A stretch of DNA of 63,447 nucleotides from an uncultured bacterium (GTDB lineage: Bacteria; Verrucomicrobiota; Verrucomicrobiia; CAIQCK01): assembly GCA_903870275.1 (NCBI GenBank), contig CAIQCK010000050.1, positions 1 to 63,447 of the forward strand, read 5' to 3'. This document shows positions 51,276 through 59,758 of this stretch, piece by piece. Numbering within the stretch: position 1 is the stretch's first letter; each line of letters starts with the position of its first letter. The position numbers and the translations under genes were made by a program. The notes below the pieces were generated by a model, which was given only the letters and a program-made list of their open reading frames with translations, was not told the DNA's origin and ran no database searches.

Positions 51276-52310
51276 TTAGCCAATTTTTTCTTCAGGCGCG
51301 CCGCGGTTCGCCGAAGCCAGTTTCAAAAACGCAAACGGCGGCAGCACTTTGAAGTCGCAACGCACGGCGTTCACCAACTCGCCGAGTTGCTCGATCCGCG
51401 ACTCGCTGACGGTCCCGCCGTGCCGCTGCATCACTTGCAGATAGCTCATTTGCTCGGGATTCAGCCCCATCACGCGCGCGGCAGTGGCGTCCACCGCCGT
51501 GAGGTCCTCGCCCATGATGACGACGTCCGATCGCACCGTCTCGCCGCGCAGCGGTCCGTCGCCTTCCATGCCCTCGATGCCGTCAATGATCGCAAAGCCG
51601 GGCCGCAAGGCGAGGTTGATGTCCACGATGCTCTTGGCAATGCTCTGGTCGCCGCACCAATGCAGCACGTTCTTCGGCCAGCCGTATTTTGCGCCCGGCA
51701 CCGCGCCGAACATGTTCTTCAACGACAGCGTCGCGCCCACCCAATGGTGCGTTTTCAATTTCGGCATCGAAACGATCAGGTCGGCGCCGAGAATTGTGTC
51801 CGGGAAGAACAGCCGTCCCAGTTGCGTGTAGTTTTCGCGCAGCGGCACGGGATGCATGGAATCGAGGTTGAGATCCACGAAGGCGCTGCGGCCGGCTTTC
51901 AACGCCTCGTCCAGCCCGGACTGCTCCAACAACATCTCCGTGTCGCGCTGGTGGCCCGGACCTTCCGCGACGAGAACTTCGCGCGCACCGAGCGAGCGGA
52001 ACGCCTCGACCGCCGCCGCGACCAGCGCGGGATGGGTGTTCACGCGGCGGGCCTCGCGATATTCCACCAGGTTCGGCTTGAGCACAACGCGCCCGCCACG
52101 CGCGCGTGCGATGGCCGCGGGATAATTTTGCAGGCCGCGCCGGATCAAGGCAGCGAGGTTTTCCGTGTAGCTTGTCGCTTTGAGAATGGTGACGCGCGCC
52201 AACGGCTCGCGGTTCAACCACGCGCGAATCCCGGCGCCCAAGATAGCACCGCCAAAAACGCTCGCCGCCAGTGTCTTGGCAAACTTCCTCCGGTTAAGCG
52301 TTGTTGGCAT
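51276..52310 (-). CDS. Exported DUF362 domain protein (Tat-like leader)
   Basis: Predicted 344 aa. LNRRKFAKTLAASVFGGAIL is a Tat-like leader. The DUF362 core is visible in RVVLKPNLVEYREARRVNTH, LGADLIVSMPKLKTHHWVGA and TLSLKNMFGAVPG. DUF362 proteins are often found near ferredoxins or in redox clusters; no cysteine cluster is present here and the function is unknown. It lies 19 nt upstream of cpaB on the same strand, so it may be the first gene of the pilus transcript, but a link to pili is unproven. Confidence 0.85.
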   Translation of the reverse strand: MPTTLNRRKFAKTLAASVFGGAILGAGIRAWLNREPLARVTILKATSYTENLAALIRRGLQNYPAAIARARGGRVVLKPNLVEYREARRVNTHPALVAAAVEAFRSLGAREVLVAEGPGHQRDTEMLLEQSGLDEALKAGRSAFVDLNLDSMHPVPLRENYTQLGRLFFPDTILGADLIVSMPKLKTHHWVGATLSLKNMFGAVPGAKYGWPKNVLHWCGDQSIAKSIVDINLALRPGFAIIDGIEGMEGDGPLRGETVRSDVVIMGEDLTAVDATAARVMGLNPEQMSYLQVMQRHGGTVSESRIEQLGELVNAVRCDFKVLPPFAFLKLASANRGAPEEKIG

Positions 52311-52339
52311 CGCCGGGAGTTTATCTTAAATCGCCGCAA

Positions 52340-52359
52340 AAAGCAAATTTGTTTGCTTT
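52340..52359. promoter_or_regulatory. AT-rich palindrome upstream of the DUF362 gene
   Basis: AAAGCAAA (52340-52347) and TTTGCTTT (52352-52359) form a perfect 8-bp inverted repeat around TTTG, 30 nt before the DUF362 start on the minus strand. It could be an operator or a 5' hairpin. The remaining 52360-52640 contains no gene. Confidence 0.4.
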
Positions 52360-52644
52360 ACTGCCAGTCGAAGCGGAAGGAGGCGTGTGGCGTCCCTGTC
52401 TTGACCGGTATGTTTGACCGCCAGCGGCGCCCTCTGCGTTCAAACCGGAATCACGAATGCCGCTCCCTCGCCAGTTACGGTCGAGCCGGGCACTCAACAG
52501 AACCATTGGAAACAAGAAGATGCGTGCCTCTTGTCATCCCCCTCTGCGCCGAGCCTCTGGATGTGCGTTCGCCTAAATAACAGACGTCACCAGGATGTCC
52601 AGAGTATCCACGATACGCCCCCTATCCGGCAACAGACTGCCGCT

Positions 52645-52693
52645 AAAAATGTCCGCGCCTTTCGTGCATCGCACGAAAGGCGCGCCCACGGAC
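52645..52693 (-). terminator. Rho-independent terminator of the two-pilin unit
   Basis: CGCGCCTTTCGTGC (52654-52667) and GCACGAAAGGCGCG (52671-52684) form a perfect 14-bp stem with a 3-nt loop. On the minus strand GGACATTTTTAG follows. It is about 30 nt after the stop of flp copy 2. Confidence 0.75.
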
Positions 52694-52718
52694 AGTATTG
52701 ACACTGTCCTTTTTATTC

Positions 52719-52919
52719 CTACGAGCTGGCCGACGCAGGCGCGGCGCTCATAATGCCTTGCGACGTCATCGTGCTCTGGATGTTGTCGAAGGTGCTCGCG
52801 GTCTTGGTGCCCACTGCCTTCACGACCAGGATGGCCACGATGGCGATCAACGCCAGCACCAGTCCATACTCCACCAACGACTGCCCGCTCCGCTTTGCTC
52901 TCTGCATTAACTTCTTCAT
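52719..52919 (-). CDS. flp: Flp/Fap type IVb pilin (copy 2)
   Basis: Predicted 66 aa. MKKLMQRAKRSG is the leader, with processing before QSLVEYGLVLALIAIVAILV. The mature chain is identical to copy 1 through STMTSQG and then ends IMSAAPASASS. Purine-rich GGAAGAAAAAGAAAAC precedes the ATG. It is the second gene of a pilin pair, 74 nt after copy 3, with a strong terminator downstream. Confidence 0.92.
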   Translation of the reverse strand: MKKLMQRAKRSGQSLVEYGLVLALIAIVAILVVKAVGTKTASTFDNIQSTMTSQGIMSAAPASASS

Positions 52920-52993
52920 GTTTTCTTTTTCTTCCTTTCTTGTGTGTTGCACCGCCATTTGCACGGCGGCCTCTGGGTTCTTGCCGTCCGCTT

Positions 52994-53194
52994 CTACGAA
53001 CTAGCTGACATAGGGGAGACCCCCGGGAGACCTTGCGATCCCATGGTGCTCTGGATGTTGTCGAAGGTGCTCGCGCTCTTAGTACCCACCGCCTGCACGA
53101 CCAGGATGGCCACGATGGCGATCAACGCCAGCACCAACCCATACTCCACCAGTGACTGCCCACCATGATTCGCTCTCTGCATCAACTTCTTCAT
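52994..53194 (-). CDS. flp: Flp/Fap type IVb pilin (copy 3)
   Basis: Predicted 66 aa. MKKLMQRANHGG precedes QSLVEYGLVLALIAIVAILV; the tail is GTKSASTFDNIQSTMGSQGL, then PGVSPMSASS. It is the most divergent of the three intact copies. AAAGGAAA lies about 9 nt upstream of the ATG. A promoter-like GTGACA-17-TATGAT is found 105 nt upstream and site d further out, so this gene probably leads the pilin pair. Confidence 0.92.
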   Translation of the reverse strand: MKKLMQRANHGGQSLVEYGLVLALIAIVAILVVQAVGTKSASTFDNIQSTMGSQGLPGVSPMSASS

Positions 53195-53298
53195 GTCGTC
53201 GTCATTTCCTTTCGAGTCTTCCGCTTTGCTCCTTTTCCTGCCGCTGCTTTTTGCCAGCGCTTTCACACGGCTTATGGGGCGTCTTCTCTGCCATCGAT

Positions 53299-53327
53299 AT
53301 CATACCCGCAATGCCAGGTGGTGTCAC
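53299..53327 (-). promoter_or_regulatory. Putative sigma70-like promoter of the pilin pair
   Basis: On the minus strand GTGACA (53327-53322) and TATGAT (53304-53299) are spaced by 17 nt, close to consensus. It is upstream of flp copy 3, leaving an untranslated leader of about 100 nt. Confidence 0.5.
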
Positions 53328-53397
53328 TTCTTTTTTTCCGTTGCGCAACCTATTCCGAGAGGCCGTGTTCGACAAGTCGGGAGATCGTAAGAAACCT

Positions 53398-53415
53398 GTC
53401 CGGAACTCCCCCGAC
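53398..53415. promoter_or_regulatory. 18-bp palindrome GTCCGGAACTCCCCCGAC (site d)
   Basis: Fits sites a-c with A changed to C, and T to C, at the symmetric fourth positions, so symmetry is kept by compensating changes. It lies 71 nt upstream of the putative promoter and 204 nt upstream of flp copy 3. Confidence 0.55.
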
Positions 53416-53457
53416 ACGAAGCGAATGATTCTGGGCGGCAACGCGGCCGGCTCGCGG

Positions 53458-54129
53458 TCAGTTCTCTTCCAGCCATCCCTGATGCGACGCGTAGCGGACG
53501 ATATCCACGCGGCTGTGCAATTTGAGCTTCTTCATCAGGCGGGCTTTGTAGGTTTCCACCGTCTTGACACTGATCTGCAAACGGGCGGCAATTTCCTTGT
53601 TGGAATAACCGCGGGCAATGTCCCGCAAAACCTCCATCTCACGCGGGCTGATGGTTTCCGTTGTTTGGGCGTCGCCGGACGGCAACCGGCCCGCCATGTC
53701 GCTGGCCAGAATCCCCGCCGCCGTCGCGTCGAGATAAATCTCCCCGGCCGTCACGGTGCGGATGGCGCGAGTCAGTTCCATCACCGCGGAGCGCTTGGTC
53801 ACATAACCCGACGCGCCCGCCTTGAGCAACTGGCGCAGGTAATCCAGGTTTTCGTGGGCGGTCAGCGCCAGCACTTTGATCTTCGGACACGCCTGCTTCA
53901 AACGCTCCGTGGCCCGCATTCCATTGCACCGGGGCATGGAGACGTCCATCACGACCACATCGGGCAGGAGTTTTTTGGCTTGCAGAAAGGCGTCTTCGCC
54001 ATCCACCGCTTCGGCGACGACCGTCATGTCCGGTTGCTGGTTGAGCAGGAATTTCAACCCATCGCGCACGATGGCGTGGTCGTCGGCCAATAAGACGCGG
54101 GTCTTCCTGGTTGGCGGTGGAGTTTTCAT
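53458..54129 (-). CDS. NarL/FixJ-type response regulator
   Basis: Predicted 223 aa. ATG 54129 has GGAG 8 nt upstream. The receiver contains VLLADDHAIVRDGLKFLLNQ, phosphoacceptor Asp in DVVVMDVSMPRCNGM and Lys in GASGYVTKRSAVMEL. The LuxR-type helix-turn-helix is SPREMEVLRDIARGYSNKEI, then AARLQISVKTVETYKARLMK. It is a DNA-binding regulator next to the pilin pair and a candidate for binding the 18-bp palindromes. The cognate kinase is not adjacent. Confidence 0.93.
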   Translation of the reverse strand: MKTPPPTRKTRVLLADDHAIVRDGLKFLLNQQPDMTVVAEAVDGEDAFLQAKKLLPDVVVMDVSMPRCNGMRATERLKQACPKIKVLALTAHENLDYLRQLLKAGASGYVTKRSAVMELTRAIRTVTAGEIYLDATAAGILASDMAGRLPSGDAQTTETISPREMEVLRDIARGYSNKEIAARLQISVKTVETYKARLMKKLKLHSRVDIVRYASHQGWLEEN

Positions 54130-54629
54130 TTCTAGGTCTCCCGTGTTCTGCCGATACAAACCGTCATTCTCCCGTCCGTGTTGGCGCCGGGCCGGGCCGC
54201 CTGCCGATTCAACGCAGCGCATTCTTGCATTGTCGGCACACCCAACCGATTTGATGAGTTGAGGCTGTTCATCGCTGCTTTTAATAGTATACGTCTCGCC
54301 GCTGTCTTTCACGAGAACAAACACCAACGGCGCCGGTGATCCGGCAAAACGCCATCACCTGCGGTGAGTATAGCCGCCATCAGTTTCAACGGCAAGCCGG
54401 CCCGGGGTGGCCGTCCGCGCCCCGGTTTCAAAAAAACTCCTGCATGGACAAACCTGAAAACCAAAACTACACTGGATACCTGTTTCAGACCAACACAATG
54501 GCTGGCTGGACGAGTGTGATCCGATCACAAAGCTGGAACCGATGCATCGCGGAGCACAGGAGTGGCGTGATCATCCATTGATGATCTGCCGCGATTCCAG
54601 GACGGCGGCGGTCACCGAGGTTAAGACTG
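54130..54629. other. 500-nt intergenic region with two palindromes
   Basis: No gene. It separates the minus-strand regulator from the plus-strand Hpt gene. TGTGATCCGATCACA (54515-54529) is a perfect palindrome around a central C with CRP-like half-sites, but the 5-nt spacer is one short of the CRP type. GATCATC-CATT-GATGATC (54569-54586) is a second inverted repeat. Both lie within 120 nt of the Hpt start and could be regulator sites. Confidence 0.45.
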
Positions 54630-55049
54630 ATGAGACCTGATCCACAGCGGCAAGAGAAGACGGCGGATGCGCCAGGGCCGACGGCCATGCAAGAAGATCG
54701 CAAACCTGCCGTTGATGGCGCGGCGATCGCGCGGTTGCGCGAGATTGCCGACGGCGATTTGACGTTTTTGAAGGAGGTTTTTGGCGCCTACCAAACCGAC
54801 ACGGCCAAACGACTGGTTGATCTGCGAAGCGCGCTCGCGACGGGCGACGCCAAAGGAATGAGGCGAACAGCCCATACGATCCAAGGCAGCAGCCTGAACG
54901 TCGGCGCCGAGAACCTGACGACCTATTGCCGTCAACTGGAGCGGATCGCCGAATCCGGCAAGTTGGACGGCGCTGCCGAACTCATCGCCCGGATCGAACA
55001 GGAATCCAAGCGGGTGGAGGCTGCGTTAAGCGGATTCATGCAAGGATGA
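54630..55049 (+). CDS. Hpt (histidine phosphotransfer) domain protein
   Basis: Predicted 139 aa. The helical bundle carries the phosphorylatable His in GMRRTAHTIQGSSLNVGAEN; the usual form is H-x-L-K-G-x-x, and Lys is replaced by Gln here. LREIADGDLTFLKEVFGAYQ is the typical opening. It would shuttle phosphate between hybrid kinases (such as those at 59759 and 60904) and receivers. It is first in a plus-strand series of receiver-bearing genes. Confidence 0.88.
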   Translation: MRPDPQRQEKTADAPGPTAMQEDRKPAVDGAAIARLREIADGDLTFLKEVFGAYQTDTAKRLVDLRSALATGDAKGMRRTAHTIQGSSLNVGAENLTTYCRQLERIAESGKLDGAAELIARIEQESKRVEAALSGFMQG

Positions 55050-55148
55050 ATCCATGAAAGCCTCTCTGGCTGCGCCAAACGGTTCCTCGGCTCGAAGAGT
55101 GCCGGAGCGCACGGACAGCAACACCCACTGATAGGAAGGGAAAACACC

Positions 55149-56333
55149 ATGGATGCCAAGACATACAAGATCCTTCTCGTGGAAGACAACAACGTGGACG
55201 CGCGCGTGATCACTGAAGCGCTCTCCAAGGCTGGTGAGGGATGTTTTTCGGTCACGCGAGCCGAGCGGCTCAGCGAGGCGCTGGAACGGCTGCGCGCGGA
55301 AACCTTTGACTTGGTGCTGCTGGACTTCATGCTGCCCGACAGCGAGGGCTTGTCCACCTTCTCCACGGTGCGGCAGCAGGCCGCCAGCGTGCCCATCGTG
55401 GCGCTGACCGGCATGAGCGATGAGAGCATTGCCATTGAAGCCGTGCGGCTGGGCGCGCAAGACTTCCTGGTCAAAGGGCAGGTGCAACCCAAGGAACTGA
55501 AGCGGGCCGTCCAGTACGCCATCGAACGGCACAAGGTGCAATCCACCCAGTTGAAACTGGCCCAAGGCGGAAAGACTGGGAAGACCATTGGATTCATCGG
55601 TGCTCGCGGCGGCGTCGGCACGACCACGGCCGTCCTCAACATTGCCGCGGCGCTGGCGCAAAAACACAAGGAGGTCATCGCGGCCGAGTTGACTCCGTTC
55701 TACAGCGCCTTTTACGACCATTTCTTCTACAAGAAGAGCCGGACGACGTTGAGCAGCCTCGGCACGCTCATGAAACTGAACCGGGAGAAAATAACCCAAT
55801 GGGAACTCGAACGGTGCCTGATCCAATTGCCTTCCGGGCTGAGTCTGCTGCTGGGTCCGCAACGGCTGGAGGAATTCCAAGAATTGGATCCAGAGAAAAC
55901 CGACGCGTTGATGCAGGCGCTGTGCGCGTTGGGGCGATATGTGATCCTGGATTTGCCCAGCCAGGTCTCCGCGGCCAACCAGGCGGCGGTGAAACATTGC
56001 GACTTTGTGGTGCTGGCGGTGGACCGCGCGCCTTCGTGCGTCATGGCAGGCAACCTGATGGTGGATCTGCTTGTGTCCTGGGAAGTGATCCCCATGCGAA
56101 TCGGCGTGATGGTGGTCAACCGTCAATCCATGCCCATCTCGATGGACATCGCCGAGGTGTTGGCCACCGTGGGCTGTCAGTTGGTGGGCGTGGTGCCGTC
56201 GGCCACCGACGCCTGCTCGGAAGCGCATCGGCGAGGCGCACTCATGGTGTCCAATGATCCGCAAGATCCGGCCAGCGGCGCGTTCATCGGGATTGCGGAC
56301 CGGCTCATGACAGAACAGATCGTCGGCCGGTGA
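55149..56333 (+). CDS. Receiver-ParA fusion (TadZ-like), first of two
   Basis: Predicted 394 aa. The receiver domain (to about 125) has KILLVEDNNVDARVITEALS, phosphoacceptor Asp in FDLVLLDFMLPDSEGLSTF and Lys in AQDFLVKGQ, so it could be phosphorylated. The ParA-like half starts TIGFIGARGGVGTTTAVLNI, a deviant Walker A without either signature Lys. The later QALCALGRYVILDLPSQVSA matches the CpaE/TadZ fold. It probably belongs to pilus localisation or regulation. It lies 99 nt after the Hpt gene. Confidence 0.85.
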   Translation: MDAKTYKILLVEDNNVDARVITEALSKAGEGCFSVTRAERLSEALERLRAETFDLVLLDFMLPDSEGLSTFSTVRQQAASVPIVALTGMSDESIAIEAVRLGAQDFLVKGQVQPKELKRAVQYAIERHKVQSTQLKLAQGGKTGKTIGFIGARGGVGTTTAVLNIAAALAQKHKEVIAAELTPFYSAFYDHFFYKKSRTTLSSLGTLMKLNREKITQWELERCLIQLPSGLSLLLGPQRLEEFQELDPEKTDALMQALCALGRYVILDLPSQVSAANQAAVKHCDFVVLAVDRAPSCVMAGNLMVDLLVSWEVIPMRIGVMVVNRQSMPISMDIAEVLATVGCQLVGVVPSATDACSEAHRRGALMVSNDPQDPASGAFIGIADRLMTEQIVGR

Positions 56334-56489
56334 GGCGGCTCCGCCGGGGTGATGATTTCGTCTCGCCTTTAGGCGGCAAATCAAGTATTTGATGATCCAG
56401 CGATGGTTGGCGGGAATAACGAAGGGCCGCCGATCATCCTTGTTGGTTGCGACATGTGGCGGTAAAGCCGACGCGTAAACAAAAAGACT

Positions 56490-57770
56490 ATGGCAGCCCA
56501 GATTCTGATTGCGGACGACGACACCAGCACCCTGCGAACCCTCACTCATGCTTTGGAGCGGGAGGGTTATAAAGTACACACCGCTCAAGACGGCGTGGAA
56601 GCCTTGGAGCAAGTGGAAGCGCATCAGCCTGATCTGATCATCCTCGACGTCGTCATGCCGCAGATGGACGGTTCCGAGGTCTGCCGTCGTTTGAGGCGCA
56701 AGCCGGAGTTCGCCCGCGTGCCGGTGATCATCCTGACCGCGCAGAGTTCGCAGGATGAGAAAGTCCGCTTCCTTGATGCCGGAGCGGACGACTACATGAC
56801 CAAGCCCTTCCACGCGCCCGAACTGCTGGCGCGGATCAAGGTGCTGCTGCGGCGCGTCGGCGAGCGGCCCCGGGACGACCAGCCGCAGCAGATCGAAGGC
56901 AAGATCATCGCGACGTTTTCACTGCGCGGCGGCGTGGGCGTGACCTCGCTGGCGGCGAATCTGGCAGTCGGTCTGGCTCAATTGTGGGGCCGGCGCGTGG
57001 TGCTGGTGGATTTGGCGCCTGTGGCGGGACATGGCGCGCTCATGTTGAACCTTGTGCCGCGCGCCAGTTGGTCTGATTTGTCCACGGTTCCGGCCGAGGA
57101 AATTGAAATCGACATGCTCAACAAGCTTCTCCAGACGCATGCCAGCGGCGCTCTCGTGCTGGCCGCGCCAAGCCACACCGAAGCGTTGCAGTCGCTCAGC
57201 CCGGAACAACTCTCGCGCGTGCTGACCTTGTTAAGCCAAAACTATCATTATGTCGTGCTCGACGTGCCGGACAATCTGCAACCCATGTCTGTGGCTGCGT
57301 TGGACGCCGCCCAGGAAATTCTGGCGGTCATGGTGCCCGACGTAGCCTCCATTGCGTCCATGCGGGTCATGCTGGAGTTTTTCGACATCCGACACTATCC
57401 CCGCAGCAACGTGCGGCTCGTGCTGAATCAAATCTTCAAGCGCACCGATTTGGAACAGGATCAACTCGAAAAAGTGCTCACGCGGCCGCTCGACTTGGTC
57501 ATCCCCTACGCGATGGAAGCGGTGGAAGCCATCAACATCGGCACGCCCCTGGTGATCAGCGCGCCCAGCCATCCGGTGGCCGTCATCCTGGAAGATTTCG
57601 CCTTCAAAATCAGCAAGGAAGAACACCGCAAACAAACTCCTGCCAAACCGTCCAAAGCCTGGCAACGGGCAACGAGCCGCCTTCAGGAAGGCGGACAGAA
57701 AGGTCTGGGCATGATCTTTAACCGAAAAGCGGGCCGTGAACTCTTGGAGCGGCTGAAGTTCAAAACATGA
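56490..57770 (+). CDS. Receiver-ParA fusion (TadZ-like), second
   Basis: Predicted 426 aa. The receiver has ILIADDDTSTLRTLTHALER, Asp in DLIILDVVMPQMDGSEVCRR and Lys in DDYMTKPFHAPELLARIKVL. The ParA-like half starts IIATFSLRGGVGVTSLAANL, again without the Walker A lysines, and ends with a basic tail (RATSRLQEGGQKGLGM). It contains NYHYVVLDVPDNLQPMSVAA. It differs clearly from 55149 and from tadZ at 47199, so three such proteins may have split roles. It is 58 nt upstream of the permease-receiver gene. Confidence 0.85.
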   Translation: MAAQILIADDDTSTLRTLTHALEREGYKVHTAQDGVEALEQVEAHQPDLIILDVVMPQMDGSEVCRRLRRKPEFARVPVIILTAQSSQDEKVRFLDAGADDYMTKPFHAPELLARIKVLLRRVGERPRDDQPQQIEGKIIATFSLRGGVGVTSLAANLAVGLAQLWGRRVVLVDLAPVAGHGALMLNLVPRASWSDLSTVPAEEIEIDMLNKLLQTHASGALVLAAPSHTEALQSLSPEQLSRVLTLLSQNYHYVVLDVPDNLQPMSVAALDAAQEILAVMVPDVASIASMRVMLEFFDIRHYPRSNVRLVLNQIFKRTDLEQDQLEKVLTRPLDLVIPYAMEAVEAINIGTPLVISAPSHPVAVILEDFAFKISKEEHRKQTPAKPSKAWQRATSRLQEGGQKGLGMIFNRKAGRELLERLKFKT

Positions 57771-57828
57771 CCGCGTCGCGGCAGTGTTTTTGACTGGCGA
57801 CCAGATTAAAAAAGTGAAAGGAAAAGTC

Positions 57829-59706
57829 GTGAGCAACCCAACCGTCTCCCACCTTCCCGGCTACATCACCAGCGCCAAGCCGACCGACGTGGCAAATCGC
57901 GCGCCGTGGTATAAAAACACCGCGCCGACCTACGCGGGCATCTTTCTCTGGTTCGTGTTCTGGCAGGGCGTCACCACCACGCATCAAGGCTTCCTCGGCG
58001 GCACACTCGCCCAAGGCGCCGGCGTGGCGCTGCTGGGACTGGTGATCGCGGCGCTCATCTGCCACGCGATGTTTTATTTCGTGCCGGGCATGCTCGGCAT
58101 GAAGACCGGCCTGCCGCTCTACATCGTCGGCACCTCCACCTTTGGCGCCAAAGGCGGCTTTATCATGCCGGGCTTCCTGATGGGCGTTCTACAGTTCGGC
58201 TGGTTGGGTGTGAATATCTATTTCGCCGCGCTGGCGTTGAGCGCGATGATTCCCGTGAAAGCCGAAATCATCATGGTGTTCTGGGGCGTGCTGGCGGCAT
58301 TCGTCGGGCTGAAAGGCATCCAATACGTCGCCAAGGTCGCCACGTTCCTGCCGCTGATTCCGCTGGCGGCGCTGCTGTGGATGTTCGCCAAAACGCAGGC
58401 GGGCATCGCCAGTTTTCAACCCGAACAGTTCATCGCGAGCCACAAGGCGCTGGCGGGAGCGGGGACCTCTCCCGGCGTGCTGAGCGAATGGAGCGTCATG
58501 ACGGCGGTGCTGACCTATGTGGTCGGCTTCTTCGCAACGGCCGGCGCGGCGGGCGTGGACTTCGGCACCAACAGCCGCGACAAAAAGAACGTCTCGTTGG
58601 GCGGCCTGGCCGGCGTCGCGTATGCCATCGTCATCACGGCGGGACTCTCCATGCTCATTGTCGCGGGCGTTTATGGCACGCCGGAGCTCAACGCGAAGGC
58701 GCTCGCGGCCGGCGCAGCGAAAAAGGAATTCATCCTCGACTCGTTCAGCCTCATCCCGGTGGTGCTCGGCGAGAACACGGGCAAGTGGCTGATGTTCCTG
58801 CTGGCGGTGGCGGCGTTTCCGCCGGCGTGCTTCTCCAGCTTCATCGCGGCCAACAGTTTCAGGACCACGATGCCCAAGGTCAATCCGTTCATCTCCGTCG
58901 GCATTGGCGCGGCCGCCAGCATCGCCCTCGCCGTGAGCGGCGTGGCCGGCAAAGTCATTCCGGTGTTCGAGATCATCGGCGCCTCCTTCGGCCCGATCTG
59001 CGGCGCCATGATGGCGGACTATGTGCTCTCCCGCGGCACGTGGACCGGGCCGCGGGCGGGCTTCAACCCCGCAGGCTGGATTGCGTGGCTGCTCGGTTTC
59101 GTGGTTGGCATCCTGCCCAATTTACACCGCTGGAGACCGGAGATCTTTCCTGACTTGCCGGCGGCGCCGGTAGTGGCGTTTGTGGTCGGCGCGGTGGTCT
59201 ACTACATCTGCGCCAAGATGGATTGGCGTAGTGAAATCGTCCCCTGGGTGTATCACCTCGGCGAGATCATCGAACGCGAGAAAAAGCTCATTCTGATCGT
59301 CGAGGATGAACTCGACATGGCCAACCTCATCCAGCTTCATTTGCAGGAGCATGGCTTCGAGACCGTCGTCGCCCGCGACGGCGTGGCCGGCTTGGAGACA
59401 GCCATCAAGCGCGTGCCCGACCTGGTGCTTCTGGACATGGAGCTGCCGCGGATGCACGGACTCGAAGTGTGCCGGCGGCTGAGGTCTACGCCCGCCACCC
59501 GCCACATCCCCACTCTCGTTGTGTCCTCGCTCAGTTCCATCGAAATGAAAGTGCAGGGGTTGGACACCGGTGCGGACGACTACCTGACCAAGCCGTTCAA
59601 GGCCACCGAGCTGTTGGCGCGCGTGAATGCGCTGTTGCGCCGCTACACCAATCTCCTGCACGTCGAGGCCATGGAGCGTCCCGAATGGGACACGCTGAAC
59701 ATCTGA
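57829..59706 (+). CDS. NCS1-family nucleobase permease fused to a C-terminal receiver domain
   Basis: Predicted 625 aa. GTG 57829 has AAGGA 6 nt upstream; a GTG at 57784 is weaker. Residues 1 to about 470 form a CodB-like NCS1 permease: NRAPWYKNTAPTYAGIFLWF, GFIMPGFLMGVLQFGWLGVN, FGTNSRDKKNVSLGG and a late GFNPAGWIAWLLGFVVGILP, with about 12 helices. After a short linker (VYHLGEIIEREKK), a complete receiver runs from about 485 to 605: LILIVEDELDMANL, D536 in PDLVLLDMELPRMHG and K588 in DDYLTKPFKATEL. No stop or frameshift separates them. Cytosine/purine uptake is the family role; phosphorylation control or signal output is inferred. Confidence 0.85.
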   Translation: MSNPTVSHLPGYITSAKPTDVANRAPWYKNTAPTYAGIFLWFVFWQGVTTTHQGFLGGTLAQGAGVALLGLVIAALICHAMFYFVPGMLGMKTGLPLYIVGTSTFGAKGGFIMPGFLMGVLQFGWLGVNIYFAALALSAMIPVKAEIIMVFWGVLAAFVGLKGIQYVAKVATFLPLIPLAALLWMFAKTQAGIASFQPEQFIASHKALAGAGTSPGVLSEWSVMTAVLTYVVGFFATAGAAGVDFGTNSRDKKNVSLGGLAGVAYAIVITAGLSMLIVAGVYGTPELNAKALAAGAAKKEFILDSFSLIPVVLGENTGKWLMFLLAVAAFPPACFSSFIAANSFRTTMPKVNPFISVGIGAAASIALAVSGVAGKVIPVFEIIGASFGPICGAMMADYVLSRGTWTGPRAGFNPAGWIAWLLGFVVGILPNLHRWRPEIFPDLPAAPVVAFVVGAVVYYICAKMDWRSEIVPWVYHLGEIIEREKKLILIVEDELDMANLIQLHLQEHGFETVVARDGVAGLETAIKRVPDLVLLDMELPRMHGLEVCRRLRSTPATRHIPTLVVSSLSSIEMKVQGLDTGADDYLTKPFKATELLARVNALLRRYTNLLHVEAMERPEWDTLNI

Positions 59707-59758
59707 TTATTATAATAAGGTGTTGCCGCGCTCCGGAGCCGTTCCGCGACTTCTGGTC

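Noticed and set aside
54515..54529. CRP binding site
   Set aside because: The half-sites match but the spacer is five instead of six bases and no CRP homologue is in the window; kept only as an unnamed palindrome.
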